Positions 42,024 to 53,300 of a stretch of 64,000 bases of DNA are shown one piece after another (position 1 is the first letter of the stretch; the number at the start of each line of letters is the position of its first letter). The translations under genes were made by a program, and so were the position numbers. The stretch comes from Chitinophaga varians. Its GTDB lineage: Bacteria; Bacteroidota; Bacteroidia; Chitinophagales; Chitinophagaceae. The stretch covers positions 558,001 through 622,000 of the forward strand of contig NZ_JABAIA010000001.1 of NCBI RefSeq assembly GCF_012641275.1, in the 5' to 3' direction. Below the pieces are notes generated by a model. It had not been told where the DNA came from, searched no databases, and worked only from the letters and a program-made list of their open reading frames with translations.

Positions 42024-43022
42024 CTACGCATTCATCATTACAAGAGCGCCTTTTTTCTTTTTGCTGGCATCGGCTGCTTCCATGAAGGCCATCATCTCGA
42101 TGGTCTCCTGCGGGTCTACCGGCACCACGCCGGTCTGGAAGAAGGAAGTGATCTGCAATACCAGCGGCTGGTACGAGTTGAAATCACCGATGGGCATGAT
42201 GCCTTTTTCTCCGAAAGCATGGCCGCCAAAACCATACGGGCCTTTGATGACGCCGCGCAGGGTGCCGATGCGGCCATCGGCCCATACACCGGTCACCTGG
42301 TCCATATCTGCGGAGGTGGTGCGTGTCACCTTACGGCAACCGGTACCCATCAGGGCAAACAACATCTCCACGCCATGGATACCGTACCAAAACAAGTCGG
42401 GGTGCGTTTTCTCCGTAGGCGACGGCGTATACACGTCTGCCCCGGCCACTTTGCCGATCTTGCCCTGCTTCACCTGCTGGATGCTGTCAATAAAACGTAA
42501 GGCGGAAGAAGAGAACACCGGCACGTTATGTTTTTCGGCTGCTTTAAAAATCGCTTTGGTATCTGCCAGGGAAGCGGCTATGGGCTTATCGATAAAAATC
42601 CTTTTGCCGGCTTTAAACACCGGGAGCGCCTGTTCCAGGTGCACACGCCCATCATTGGACTCCAGCAGCACTACGTCTACCTTTTCCAGCAACGTTGCAA
42701 TGGAATCCACGATCTCCACGCCCAGCTCCTTTACTTTGGCGAGATTACCGGGCACCATCTCCAGGCTGGAAGCAATGTCCTTACTGCCTTGCGGATAAGC
42801 GGCCACCACTTTAAATCCATGGTAGGCAGGATCTGCGTTTTGTGCGTTCAGCATTTTGGTGAACTCCACACTGTGCGAGGTGTCCAAACCAATGATGCCT
42901 ACCCGTTTTCCTGCTTCGGCAGGCGTGCCGGCAAACAGGGAGCCGGCCCGGCCCACAAGGCCGAGCCCTACACCCGTTATTGCCGCTGTTCTGAGAAATT
43001 TCCTGCGATCGTATGCGGTCAT
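42024..43022 (-). CDS. Gfo/Idh/MocA-family oxidoreductase, Tat-type leader (locus 2)
   Basis: A 332-residue oxidoreductase with a twin-arginine leader (DRRKFLRTAA, residues 5-14), so likely periplasmic. The Rossmann entry is VGIIGLDTSHSVEFTK, the family's later lysine motif is IFIDKPIAASLAD (variant of EKP) and WYGIHGVEML follows in the C-terminal domain. It is the last gene of locus 2, 18 bp after the cytosolic Gfo/Idh gene, and with it probably oxidises a sugar. The DKP variant instead of EKP is notable. Its stop is 44 bp from the convergent lipoprotein gene. Confidence 0.9.
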   Translation of the reverse strand: MTAYDRRKFLRTAAITGVGLGLVGRAGSLFAGTPAEAGKRVGIIGLDTSHSVEFTKMLNAQNADPAYHGFKVVAAYPQGSKDIASSLEMVPGNLAKVKELGVEIVDSIATLLEKVDVVLLESNDGRVHLEQALPVFKAGKRIFIDKPIAASLADTKAIFKAAEKHNVPVFSSSALRFIDSIQQVKQGKIGKVAGADVYTPSPTEKTHPDLFWYGIHGVEMLFALMGTGCRKVTRTTSADMDQVTGVWADGRIGTLRGVIKGPYGFGGHAFGEKGIMPIGDFNSYQPLVLQITSFFQTGVVPVDPQETIEMMAFMEAADASKKKKGALVMMNA

Positions 43023-43040
43023 ATCTTTTTATTTGGATGA

Positions 43041-44234
43041 TTAGCGGGTCACTTCAATGATCTTACCGCTTTGTTTTTCTTTTAATATCAGTTTCGTGCT
43101 GCCGAAGTGTGTTTTCTCTTCTTTGATCAGATAATGTTTGTCATCATAATCCACCAGCGAGGCACCTTTGTCTACTCCTTCGCGGCCACGCCATATCTCC
43201 AGCTTCACCGGCTCCCACTGTTTGCTGGCAGCGCTCCGGTAAGCTGCGTCCAGCACGGCGTTCACCACATAACCATCATAAAAGGATTCACGCGGCGCCT
43301 TGTTTTGTTCGATGGCGTTGAACATGTCTGTGAACATATGATTGTATCCCAGGTCATTTAACTCATCCCCTACGGGAAACAACCAGCCGGTGTTGCTCTC
43401 TGCTTTCTCCGCAACATACTCCGCACCTTTGCCGGTGGTGAACATATCAAAACCGGTACGCAGGAAGCTGTTGAGCCAGATCGTTCCTTCGGTGCCCATC
43501 ACCTCGTCACGCAGGTCGAGGCCGCCGCGGAAAGTCCAGCTTACCTCAAACTGGCCAATGGCGCCGTTTTCATACCTTACCAGTCCGATGGCATGGTCTT
43601 CCGCATCAATTGGTTTTACCTGTGTATCCGCCCAACACATGACCTCTACCGGTTTGATATCTTTGCCGATAAAGCTGCGGGCGATCTCTACACAGTGACA
43701 ACCCAAATCAAGGATACAGCCGCCGCCGGCCTGTTCTTTGTCCCAGAACCATTCGCTGTGCGGACCGGGGTGCGTTTCCCGCGACTTGGCCCAGAGGATA
43801 CGGCCTAAGGCGCCGTCCTGCACGCTTTGCAGGGCTTTGGAGAACTTAGGCGTATATACCAGGTCTTCCATATAACCGTGGAAAATGCCCGCCGCTTCTA
43901 CGGCCTCCAGCATTCTTTTGGCTTCCTCGGCGTTACGGCCCAGCGGCTTGGTGCAGATCACCGCTTTCTTTGCCTTACAGCAGGCCATCACGGCCGCTTC
44001 ATGCAGGTTGTTGGGCAAAGCGATACACACTACGTCCACCTCCGGATGATTGATGGCATCTTCCATGACCGTCGTCCAGTGAGGCGTTTGATAGTCTGCC
44101 GCAAATTTCTGCGCACTCTCTTCCCGGCGGGAATAAATGCTGACGATCCTGTCTTTACTGCGCTGGCTGTGGATGGAATCGGCGTAAAACCGGCCGATAA
44201 AACCACTGCCCAGCATGGCAATTTTTCTTCCCAT
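43041..44234 (-). CDS. Gfo/Idh/MocA-family oxidoreductase, cytosolic (locus 2)
   Basis: A 397-residue NAD(P)-dependent oxidoreductase without signal peptide. The Rossmann loop is [16 protein letters not shown] (about 5-20), the catalytic lysine region is [17 protein letters not shown] (a TKP variant of EKP), then [13 protein letters not shown] (about 175-190) with the conserved His. Part of the locus-2 operon: 23 bp after the MFS gene and 18 bp before the exported paralogue. The pair suggests a sugar oxidised outside and processed further inside the cell. The substrate cannot be told. Confidence 0.92.
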   Translation of the reverse strand: MGRKIAMLGSGFIGRFYADSIHSQRSKDRIVSIYSRREESAQKFAADYQTPHWTTVMEDAINHPEVDVVCIALPNNLHEAAVMACCKAKKAVICTKPLGRNAEEAKRMLEAVEAAGIFHGYMEDLVYTPKFSKALQSVQDGALGRILWAKSRETHPGPHSEWFWDKEQAGGGCILDLGCHCVEIARSFIGKDIKPVEVMCWADTQVKPIDAEDHAIGLVRYENGAIGQFEVSWTFRGGLDLRDEVMGTEGTIWLNSFLRTGFDMFTTGKGAEYVAEKAESNTGWLFPVGDELNDLGYNHMFTDMFNAIEQNKAPRESFYDGYVVNAVLDAAYRSAASKQWEPVKLEIWRGREGVDKGASLVDYDDKHYLIKEEKTHFGSTKLILKEKQSGKIIEVTR

Positions 44235-44257
44235 ATAAAAATGTTTAATTGTTATCG

Positions 44258-45451
44258 TTATTGTTGATCATCATCCCGGAATAAAAAAACAAACAACAGC
44301 AGGAACACACCGGTAATACCGGCCGGCACCAGCCAGATGGCCTGCCAGTCGTATACCGGACCGGTGGTTGTTATCCCGCTGAAACGGCGCGCCACAAACC
44401 CCGACACGTAAGATCCTACCAGCATGCCGATGCCATAGGTGGCCAGCGTGATCAATCCCTGCGCAGCGTTCTTCACGGCCTCTCCTGCTTTGCGGTCTGT
44501 ATAAATCTGCCCGGTCACGAAAAAGAAATCGTAACACATGCCATGCAGCACAATGCCGCCATACAACATCCACGTGCCCGTGCCACTGTCGCCATAGGCA
44601 AACAATACATACCGCAGTATCCAGCAGGCCATGCCCAGCACCAGCATGCGCTTTACGCCCATGCGCACAAACAGCAACGGCATCAGCAGCAGGAACAGGA
44701 ACTCGGAAACCTGCCCCAGCGTCATTTTACCCGCGGCATTGCTCATGCCGCTGTCGTTCAGGAAAGCATTGGTAAAACTGTAATAAAATGCCAGTGGTAT
44801 ACACACGGCAATAGCCGTGATAAAAAACAACCAGTAAGCACGGCTTTTAAACAATACCAGCGCGTCCAGTCCCAGCACATCAGATAGCTGCACCTTTTTC
44901 TTCACCGGTGGCGTATCGGGCAGAAAAAAGCTGTAAACGCCCAGCAACAAAGAACTGGCAGCAGCAATATGAAAGGTGGCGGCACTGGCTTCCACCTTAG
45001 CAAAGCCTATCAGCAAACCGGCAATGATCCATCCTACGGTGCCGAATACACGCACGGAGGGAAATTCCCTCCCCGCATCGGTCATCTGCCGGAAGGAAAT
45101 AGCATTGGCCAGCGACATCGTAGGCATGTACAACAAGGTATACAGTAATATCAGCCACCAGAAACTACCAAAATCATGTACGCTGCCTGTCAGATATAAC
45201 GTGGCCGCACCTGCCAGATGCAATACGCCCAGCACCTTCTGCGCCGCAAAAAAACGGTCAGCTATCAACCCCACGAAAAAAGGGGAGATAATGGCCGCAA
45301 TAGAAAGATTGGCATACGCTGCGCCCACCTGCACCGCGTCGGCTTTCAACGCGGTGATCAGGTATGTGCCCATGGTGACATACCAGGCGCCCCAGGTAAA
45401 GTACTCCAATAGCATCAGGGCGGACAGCCGCAGCCTTACGGAAAGGGACAT
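44258..45451 (-). CDS. MFS transporter, nucleoside/sugar:proton symporter type (locus 2)
   Basis: A 397-residue inner-membrane transporter with 12 predicted helices of the NupG/xanthosine-permease-like branch of the major facilitator superfamily, common in Bacteroidota sugar loci. Landmarks are [18 protein letters not shown] (helix 1), [14 protein letters not shown] (motif A region) and [19 protein letters not shown] at 45451 is preferred because it begins 4 bp after the stop of the upstream gene (45456) and agrees with family starts; the frame extends to 45544. It probably moves the mono- or disaccharide released by locus 2 into the cell. Confidence 0.9.
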   Translation of the reverse strand: MSLSVRLRLSALMLLEYFTWGAWYVTMGTYLITALKADAVQVGAAYANLSIAAIISPFFVGLIADRFFAAQKVLGVLHLAGAATLYLTGSVHDFGSFWWLILLYTLLYMPTMSLANAISFRQMTDAGREFPSVRVFGTVGWIIAGLLIGFAKVEASAATFHIAAASSLLLGVYSFFLPDTPPVKKKVQLSDVLGLDALVLFKSRAYWLFFITAIAVCIPLAFYYSFTNAFLNDSGMSNAAGKMTLGQVSEFLFLLLMPLLFVRMGVKRMLVLGMACWILRYVLFAYGDSGTGTWMLYGGIVLHGMCYDFFFVTGQIYTDRKAGEAVKNAAQGLITLATYGIGMLVGSYVSGFVARRFSGITTTGPVYDWQAIWLVPAGITGVFLLLFVFLFRDDDQQ

Positions 45452-45455
45452 ACGA

Positions 45456-48400
45456 TCAGTTATTGTTGGAGAAATTGATCCAATCCATGTTAAAGAGATA
45501 ACCATCTTTACCATCGTTGCTTTTGAACACGAAATACAGGTCATGCTGCCCCGTCACCGGCTGTACTGCCGCGGACACCGGCTTCCAGCCTGCTGTTGGC
45601 CCGGCTGCTGCCGCAGTTCCGGCTTTCACTACCGCCTTGCCTGCCAACGGGCCATCCGGCTTGTCCAGGTGGATTTCCACCACACCGCCAATACCCTGCT
45701 CCTGCACGTTGAACTGCATGCTTTTCACGCCGTCCATATACAGATGGTTGAACCGGATATAGCTGTTGTTGCGCACAGCTGTATACGCCAACCCCGCAGT
45801 AGTGATCGTGATGAGGCTTACATTCCCTTCATCAAAATCTTCAGCCTGCACCCGCGGGTTTCTCAACATGAGATAATCCCTGCTGGTGATCGGCTCTATA
45901 TTATTGGCGCCTTTATCGGTATAGGTGGCCATCAGCAGATAGCCTCCCTCGTTGCCCTTGCCGGCATGTGCCTTAAAAGACTGTACGCCCTGCATGGGCA
46001 GGGTGCCCTGCACGCTGCTGAGAGACAGAATGTAATGCACGATCTCCCTGGCATCGTCAACAGACATGTCCGGATGGGCTGACATGGTGCGGTTGCCCCA
46101 GCTGCCACTGCCGCCGGCAATAATTTTGGCGGACAGTTTGTTCACGTTTGTCTCGTTGTCGGCATAACGTTTGGCCACTTCCCGGAGGCTGGGGCCAATA
46201 GACGTGGTATTCTCTGTATGGCACGACTTACAGTCCAGCGACCAGAACAACTGATGTCCTTTGGCGAACTTCGTATTGCCGGCACCGTTATTGGCGAGTA
46301 CCAATGCGAAATCTTTTCCCATCGGGAGATAATCAAACGTGATTTTGATCTTGCTGCTGTCAGGGGTGCCATCTTCCGGATCGGTGACCATCACTTTATA
46401 ATCCAGTGCGGCATTGTCCCAGTAAAAGCTCCTGTTTGCGGAGGTCATGATCCGCACGTCCGGCGGCGTATTGCCTACCTTGATGTCCACGGAAGACGTT
46501 CCCTTGCCGCCATGGTCGTCAGCTACCGTCAGGTCTACCTTGTACACACCGGGCTGAGAGAACGTGTAATCCACCTGCTCACCGCTAAGTTGTTTGTCGC
46601 CTATCTTCCAGGTATAGGTGAGCTTGTCGCCTTTGTCATAGTCCATGGAGCCGGCAGCGGAGAGTTTCACTGTCATCGGCGCGCCACCATACAACTGGCT
46701 GCTGCGTATATTCGCTACCGGTTGACGGTTGCCTTCCGAATACGTGATACGCACCAGTTTGGCATTGGAGTTTTTGGAGAACCAGTTGGTGCCATATTCC
46801 AGCATGTAAATACTGCCGTCGGGCGCAAACTTCATATCGGTAGGCGCTGCAAAATCAATATTCTCAAGGAAAGGCTCCATACGCAGGTAATTGCCGGCGG
46901 AGTCCAACGTGACGGCCATGATCCAGTGCCGCATCCATTCGTAGATAAACAGTTTTCCGTTGTAATAATCAGACAGTTTATAAGGCGCGTTCTTAAACTG
47001 ATCGCTGTAGAATACCGGTCCGGCCATGGCAGTCTCCCCGCCTTTGCCCACCATCGGGAACACCGGGGAAGCGGCGTCACCATACCATATCATGGCTGGC
47101 TGTGCAGGCGGCAGTTCCTTGAGACCTGTATTATGCGGCGAATTGTTCACCGGGCGCAGCGGGTCTTTACCTGGTCGTTCTTTCATGGTAGCATAGTCCA
47201 GCAAAGGATAGGCTTCGTTGTTGCCGTTGAAGTAAGGCCATCCAAAGAAACCGGGTTTCTTTGCCTGGTTGATTTCATCGAAGCTCAGCGTGCTACCTTC
47301 TGCGGACGGGACTTTCGTGTCCGGTCCTACATCGCCCCAATAGACAAATGCATTTTTCATGTCTACAGAAAAACGGTAAGGGTTGCGGCATCCCATCACA
47401 TAGATTTCAGGACGGCCTTTGGAACCGTCTTTCGGAAAGAGGTTGCCCTCGGGAATAGAATAAGTACCGTCCGGCTCTGGCTTAATACGCAGGATCTTAC
47501 CGCGCAAATCCATGCTGTTGGCTGAACTGGCCTGATCATCCGACAACTCGCGTCCGGGTCTTTCGTCTACTGGCGTATAGCCGTGGGTTTCTTCCGCATT
47601 GGTATTGTCACCGATAGATAAATACAACAGGTCCTGCGGCCCGAAGAACAGATAACCGGCAGAGTGGCAGCAATAGCGGCGTTGCGTGGGCACCTCCATC
47701 AGCACTTTTTCGGAAGACATGTCCAGCGTATCACCATGCAGTTCGAGGCGTACCAGTTTATTGTACCATTTTTCTCCGGCCGGCGCGTAGTAAAAATATA
47801 CCCAGTGATTTTTTTCATAGTGAGGGTCTAATGCCACGCCCAGCAAGCCGTCTTCAATACCGCTGAACACATCGAAGCGGCCAATGGTTTTGGTTTGCCG
47901 CTGGCGGGCATCATAGAGTTTCACCGCGCCTTTGCGTTCTACGAACAGTACGTTTCCACCGGGAAGAATGCACATCTCCATTGGTTCGTCCAGGCCGTGG
48001 TCCAGTACCGTATAGGTGTAACGGTTAGTGTCCGGTGGCGCAATGGTCAAGGATTTGCTGTAGTCCGGCCAGGCATTGTTGCCTACCAGGTAACGGACAG
48101 CGGATTGTATGGTTGCAGCCGTAGCTGTGGCAGGCACAATGTAAAGGCGGCCTTTGTCCTGTTCCAGCTCCTTACCTTCCGGCAGCGTGTTCCACTCGCG
48201 CAGCCAGGGCCATCCCTGTTTAACCGCCGCGCTGTCTTTCACGGCGAGGATACCGCCACCACCGGCTTCCGCATAACGTTTCAACGCCGGTATGTCGCGG
48301 TAGTTCAAACTGTCTGTCAGTGAAAAGGGCACACATACTGCGCTGAAGCCTTTCAGGGAATCATCCTGGAAATACTGCCTGTCGCCGGTAAGTACTATCT

Positions 48401-48548
48401 GCCAGCCTTCTTTTTGTCCCGCCTCCTGTAATTGCTTTACCCAGGGGCTTTCTGTGTTTTTAGTGTAACATAAAATACGGGTAACAGAACGTTTGGCCCC
48501 GCATGCTGTAAGCAATGCGAGCAACACAGGCAACCATAGTTTTTTCAT
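45456..48548 (-). CDS. Multidomain lipoprotein: ThuA-like, PQQ/sorbosone dehydrogenase, PKD, cytochrome c, CBM
   Basis: A 1030-residue exported protein with a lipobox (LLTACGAK, Cys at about 16). Modules in order: a degenerate ThuA-like domain (about 20-155), a glucose/sorbosone dehydrogenase beta-propeller (about 170-600; VLDHGLDEPMEMCILPGGNV, YCCHSAGYLFFGPQDLLYLS), a PKD domain (about 625-710), a class I cytochrome c with CKSCH at 773-777 and a Met ligand in NRTMSAHP, and a C-terminal CBM6-like domain (about 900-1028). It should oxidise a sugar and pass electrons to its heme. In the operon it follows susD by 181 bp and precedes the MFS gene by 4 bp. PQQ use is likely from the family but not proven; whether the ThuA part is active is doubtful. 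Confidence 0.9.
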   Translation of the reverse strand: MKKLWLPVLLALLTACGAKRSVTRILCYTKNTESPWVKQLQEAGQKEGWQIVLTGDRQYFQDDSLKGFSAVCVPFSLTDSLNYRDIPALKRYAEAGGGGILAVKDSAAVKQGWPWLREWNTLPEGKELEQDKGRLYIVPATATAATIQSAVRYLVGNNAWPDYSKSLTIAPPDTNRYTYTVLDHGLDEPMEMCILPGGNVLFVERKGAVKLYDARQRQTKTIGRFDVFSGIEDGLLGVALDPHYEKNHWVYFYYAPAGEKWYNKLVRLELHGDTLDMSSEKVLMEVPTQRRYCCHSAGYLFFGPQDLLYLSIGDNTNAEETHGYTPVDERPGRELSDDQASSANSMDLRGKILRIKPEPDGTYSIPEGNLFPKDGSKGRPEIYVMGCRNPYRFSVDMKNAFVYWGDVGPDTKVPSAEGSTLSFDEINQAKKPGFFGWPYFNGNNEAYPLLDYATMKERPGKDPLRPVNNSPHNTGLKELPPAQPAMIWYGDAASPVFPMVGKGGETAMAGPVFYSDQFKNAPYKLSDYYNGKLFIYEWMRHWIMAVTLDSAGNYLRMEPFLENIDFAAPTDMKFAPDGSIYMLEYGTNWFSKNSNAKLVRITYSEGNRQPVANIRSSQLYGGAPMTVKLSAAGSMDYDKGDKLTYTWKIGDKQLSGEQVDYTFSQPGVYKVDLTVADDHGGKGTSSVDIKVGNTPPDVRIMTSANRSFYWDNAALDYKVMVTDPEDGTPDSSKIKITFDYLPMGKDFALVLANNGAGNTKFAKGHQLFWSLDCKSCHTENTTSIGPSLREVAKRYADNETNVNKLSAKIIAGGSGSWGNRTMSAHPDMSVDDAREIVHYILSLSSVQGTLPMQGVQSFKAHAGKGNEGGYLLMATYTDKGANNIEPITSRDYLMLRNPRVQAEDFDEGNVSLITITTAGLAYTAVRNNSYIRFNHLYMDGVKSMQFNVQEQGIGGVVEIHLDKPDGPLAGKAVVKAGTAAAAGPTAGWKPVSAAVQPVTGQHDLYFVFKSNDGKDGYLFNMDWINFSNNN

Positions 48549-48577
48549 TTCTTTCGATTATAGCGTTCACTTATGTC

Positions 48578-48731
48578 AATTACGAATTACGAATTACGAA
48601 TGGAGAGCAGCCTTACAGCAGAAATCCCTTATTTGCCTTTACAGATATTTTCTTAACTGTCGTGACGGTCCGTTACAATCCATGATTCATAGTCTCCCCA
48701 ATTCGTAATTCGTAATTTGTAATTCGTAATT
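48578..48731. repeat. Long inverted repeat built of heptamer tandem copies
   Basis: Left arm 48578-48601: three-plus copies of AATTACG. Right arm 48701-48731: four copies of ATTCGTA, one with a T for C. The first 24 bases of the right arm match the reverse complement of the left arm at 23 of 24 positions; the spacer is about 100 bp. The right arm reaches the stop codon of the SusD gene. Such arrays recur as dispersed palindromic elements in Bacteroidota genomes. Here it separates susD from the dehydrogenase gene. Confidence 0.75.
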
Positions 48732-50322
48732 AATAACCGGGATTTTGTTGGATACCACCGCCGGTCCGGTCTATTTCCTGTTGCGGTATCGGGAAGAGGT
48801 ATTTACTGCCGGAAGCAGGCGCTCTGAAGGCGTTGCCTTTTCCGTTGGAATAAGGTCTGGTGGAATAATCTTTCATGGTGGTCACATAGATGTTCCAGCG
48901 CAGCAGGTCGAACACGCGGCCGTATTCGCATCCCAGCTCCACGCGGCGTTCGTGCCGCAGGGCCTTGCGCAGGTCGTCGCCGGCAGATACCGCCGGCAGC
49001 GGCGTGGCCGCTACTACCCGTTTGCGGGACACGGCTTCCACGTCAGTATGGGAAGAGTTGCTGGCGCGGTTGCGCACCATATTGATATAATTGGCAGCCT
49101 CCTGTTTGCTGCCGCCACTTTCAATCAGGGCTTCAGCGTACATCAGCAGTACGTCCGCATAACGTACCAGGTGCATGGTCCAGGCATCGTTGCCCCATCC
49201 TTGGCCGCGGCGGTTGGCGGGCAGGAACACTTTGCGGTTGTGATGGCCCGTATTCGGATAGGAAGAGAAGTCCAGCGTTTCTCCGCCGGGGAACACATCT
49301 CCCTGGTCGAGGATGGTGAAGAGAATACGTGGATCTCCGGCCTCATACTCATCTACCAGTGACTGCGTAGGACAGTCAAAGCCCCATCCGCCGACATTGC
49401 GTGGCGAGCAATAGACAGGCAGCGTGGTGCCGTAGATAAATGCAGCGGGATCATCGCCGAAAATAATCGGGAATACCGCCTCAGGGCTTTTATAGCCGTC
49501 TTTCAGGAACAGCGCCTGGTACTGGGGGTCCAGGCTGAAGGCGTTGGCATCGATCACTTTTTTGGCCGCATCGCGGGCTTTGGCGTAGAGGGTTTTATCA
49601 TCTTCAGCGAAAAAAAGATAAGCCCTTGCCTGTACGGACCATGCCACTTCTTTGGTGACACGGCCCAGTTCTGTGGCTGGCAGGTCGTTGCGGGAAGGCA
49701 GCGCGGCATCGTTGCCCACGGCCTCCAGCTCACTGGTGATGAACTGAAACACCTCATTGGAAGCGGCACGTACGATCTTGTTGCGGTCTTCCACCTGCAG
49801 CGTTTTTGTCAGCAGCGGCACGCCGCCGAATACACGCACCAGGTCCAGGTAGTAGTAGGCGCGCAGAAAACGCACTTCCGCGAGGTAACGGCTCTTGGTT
49901 TTGTCATCAATGGGATTGCCTTTGCTATCGATTAGTTTGGCTTCAGGAAGCCGTTCCAGCGCCACATTGCAGTTGCCGATACCTTTGTAGCAGGCAGCCC
50001 ACAGGCCGTTGAGCGTTTCATTATTGGCGAGCGCACGGCCAAAGCCCAGGTCCACTACAAAAGGACGGTCGTTGGCGTCAGAACCGCCTTTATCACTTTC
50101 GTCAGTGGCCATATTGCCCAGCTCTGCAATCGCTGCCTGATATCCCCAAAACTCATAAAATCCAAGGTAGCAGTTGACAACCGTCTTGAAACCCGCATCC
50201 GGCGAAGTGTAGAAGTTGTCGTCCGTTTGTTTGCCCAACGGCGGCCTGTCCAGATAATCCTTAGAGCAGGAAGCGGCCAGTAAAAGCATCAATAACGGTA
50301 AGGTATATACGATCTTTTTCAT
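48730..50322 (-). CDS. SusD/RagB-family glycan-binding lipoprotein (locus 2)
   Basis: A surface lipoprotein of 530 residues. Lipobox LAASCSKDYLDRPP (Cys at about 20). The SusD helical core follows (LNGLWAACYKGIGNCNVALE, YYYLDLVRVFGGVPLLTK) and ends with the RagB/SusD signature ALRHERRVELGCEYGRVFDL and YLFPIPQQEIDR. It partners the SusC channel encoded 18 bp upstream. Its stop codon is overlapped by a heptamer inverted repeat. ATG at 50322 or 50331 both fit. Confidence 0.95.
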   Translation of the reverse strand: MKKIVYTLPLLMLLLAASCSKDYLDRPPLGKQTDDNFYTSPDAGFKTVVNCYLGFYEFWGYQAAIAELGNMATDESDKGGSDANDRPFVVDLGFGRALANNETLNGLWAACYKGIGNCNVALERLPEAKLIDSKGNPIDDKTKSRYLAEVRFLRAYYYLDLVRVFGGVPLLTKTLQVEDRNKIVRAASNEVFQFITSELEAVGNDAALPSRNDLPATELGRVTKEVAWSVQARAYLFFAEDDKTLYAKARDAAKKVIDANAFSLDPQYQALFLKDGYKSPEAVFPIIFGDDPAAFIYGTTLPVYCSPRNVGGWGFDCPTQSLVDEYEAGDPRILFTILDQGDVFPGGETLDFSSYPNTGHHNRKVFLPANRRGQGWGNDAWTMHLVRYADVLLMYAEALIESGGSKQEAANYINMVRNRASNSSHTDVEAVSRKRVVAATPLPAVSAGDDLRKALRHERRVELGCEYGRVFDLLRWNIYVTTMKDYSTRPYSNGKGNAFRAPASGSKYLFPIPQQEIDRTGGGIQQNPGY

Positions 50323-50340
50323 TACAGACATTGTTAAGGA

Positions 50341-53300
50341 TTAAAATTTAGCGTTCACGCCTACCATAAAGGTGCGGGCCTGTGGGAAGTATCCCTGGTC
50401 AATACCGATCAACCGGGGGTTGGCATTGCCCATCTCCGGATCAAGTCCGCTGTATTTGGTGAAGGTGAACAGGTTCTGCGCACCTACGTATAACCGTAGC
50501 TGTGGTATACGTGCCCTCTCCAGCCATTTTTCAGGGAAGTTGTAACCCAGCTGGATATTTTTCAACCGCAGATAGGAACCGTCTTCCACGAAATAGTTGG
50601 ACACGCTGCTGTTGAGCGCTGAATTGGAATTGATACGGAAGTACTTGTTAGTGGAGCCGGGGCCGTTCCAGGATTTTTCCAGGAAACCCTGTGGCGCGTT
50701 GTACCAGCCGGTGCCCGACTCGGTATCATAACGCAGGATGTTCATCACGTCATTGCCTTGTGAGCCCTGCCAGAACATGCCCAGGTCAAAACGTTTATAG
50801 TTCAGGTTGATATTCAAACCATATACGAAATCCGGCCATGGGTTACCGATCATGGTTCGGTCTGCCGCGTCCAGTTTGCCATCGCCGTTAATGTCTTTAA
50901 AGCGGAGATCGCCCGGGCGGGAGCTGGCGCTTTGCGGGCTTTTGTTCACTTCTTCCTGTGTCTGGAAGATACCATCTGTCAGCCAGCCATAGTAGTACCC
51001 TACAGGCTGACCTACCTCTGTTTTGGTGATCGTTTCTCCCAGGTGGGCAGCGGTATAGATCGGCTCTCCGCCACCCATGCTCAGCACTTCGTTACGGAAG
51101 GTAGACACGTTAAGACGTACGTTATAGGAGAAATCTCCGAACTGATGGCTATGTCCAATTGATACTTCCCATCCTTTGTTCACCATACTGCCTGCATTGC
51201 TCCAGAAATTGGTGGAAGGGTAACCCATTGTGCTGGGTATCGGTACCACCACCAGCATGTCTTTTACCTTTTTATTGTAATAATCTACGGTCACATCAAG
51301 GAGGCCGTCCCACAGCGTCAGGTCCAGCGCCAGGTCTGTCTGCTGGGATGTTTCCCATTGCAGGTTGGGGTTAGCCATGGTAACGCGCCCCGCGCCCAGG
51401 AAAGGATTGCTGCTACTCCCAAAGAGATAGCGGCTGGAATTGTCGTAGGTAGACAGATACAGGCCGCTTACATCCACATACTGGTTGCCAACGGTACCAT
51501 AACTTGCTCTCAGTTTACCGCTGCTCAACCATTTCAGGTTGGCATTTTTGATGAAGTTCTCTTCCGTGAAGCGCCATGCTGCGGAAGCAGACGGGAAAGT
51601 TCCCCAGCGATGGCCGTTTCCGAAGTTGGAACTGCCGTCCCGGCGCACATTGGCAGCCAGGATATAACGGTCAGCATATACGTAGTTGATACGCCCGAAG
51701 AATGACTGTAACGCGTTGGAGAAAGTATATCCGGAAGCACCGGGGTTCATCGTGGCGGCGTTGATGATACGCATATCGACATTATTGTTCACGATGTTCT
51801 GCTTCGATGCGCCATAGTTTAGCCCTTTGGTAAGCTCCGCTGAAATACCCGCCAATGCGGTGATATGATGTTTGCCAAAAGTCTTGTCAAAGTTCAACGT
51901 GTTCTCCCATACGAAATAGTTGCCCCAGTCGGAAGTATTGCCAACCGTATTATAGGTCGCGTAGTCGAAGGAATTCAGGAAGTATGCCGGCTGGAAAGTT
52001 TTAGAGATGCCGCGGCTCAGGTCCATCCCGAAATTACTGCGGAACGTCAGCGGCTCGAGGATCTTCACGTCCAGCGTCGCTCCGCCTTTGATGGCAATAC
52101 CTTCCCATACGCTCTGTTGCATGCGTTCCACCTGTCCCACCGGATTGGGTTTGTTGGTGAACAGGATACCGGCATATTGTGAATATGGGTTATTGGCTTC
52201 ATACCCGGTCATGATACGCTGGTAAAAATCCGGAACGCTTTTCAGGTTGTTGCGGTATACCGGTGTGATCGGATCGGCGGCCATAGCGCTGAAGATGGTG
52301 CCGGTAAAGGGGTTGTTCTCATCCACATTGCGGCGGTTTTCATATACGAGGCCGAAGTTGGTGGAGAGCTTCACCCGTGGCCCGATATCAGCCGCCACAT
52401 TGGTGCGCCAGGTGATGCGTTCATAGTCAGACCCTTTCACGAGCCCCTGTTGTTTCATATATCCGGCGCTGGAAGCGTATACCAGGTTTTTGCCTGCGCC
52501 GCTCACGCCTACATTGTAGCTTTGTATGGGTGCATTGCTCTGGATGATTTCTTTCCACCAGTCGGTACCGTTAGGACCGCTGTTATCGTTCACAAACTTC
52601 AGCACCTGCGCCACTTTCTCGGGGGTATCGATATCGGTGGGCAATGGTGCGCCACCAGCGGTATTGGCCTGTATTTTATATTTGATGAAGTCTGCCGCGT
52701 TCAGCATATGTGGTCGTTTCCAGGCCGACTGCCAGCCCGTGTAAGTATCCAGTGTGACATGCATTTTGGTGTCATTGCGACTGCCTTTACGGGTAGTGAT
52801 GATCACTACGCCGTTGGAGCCTCTGGAGCCATAGATGGCTGCCGTGGAAGCGTCTTTGAGGATGTCCATCGCCTCAATATCGTTGGGGTTCAGCCAGCCG
52901 ATATCTGTCTGCGGCAGACCATCAACGATATACAATGGCGTATTGCTGCCGCTGATAGATCCGATACCACGGATACGTACCACCGGAGGAGATCCGGGGC
53001 TGCCGCTGCTCTGTGAAACGGTCACGCCGCTCACCTTGCCCTGTAAAGCTTCTGCCGCGTTGCGCACGGGCACGTTGCGCAGGTCTTTACTGCTGACAGA
53101 GCTGATAGCGCCGGTCACATCTTTTTTTCGTTGGGTGCCGTAACCGATCACCACTACTTCATTGAGGCCGCTGGTGGATTCTTTGAGGACGATGTTCATC
53201 AGCTGTTCGCTGGCGCCCACCGGAATTTCCTGTGTGATGAATCCCATATAGCTGATCACCAGGATCGCTCCGGCATCAGCCTGTAGGGAGAAGCGTCCCT

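Noticed and set aside
46218..47525. 435-codon plus-strand frame, also 44976-46082 and 62294-63415
   Set aside because: Long open frames opposite to genes with strong family signatures (sugar dehydrogenase, MFS, MgtA); they have no motifs of their own and result from G+C-rich antisense codons.
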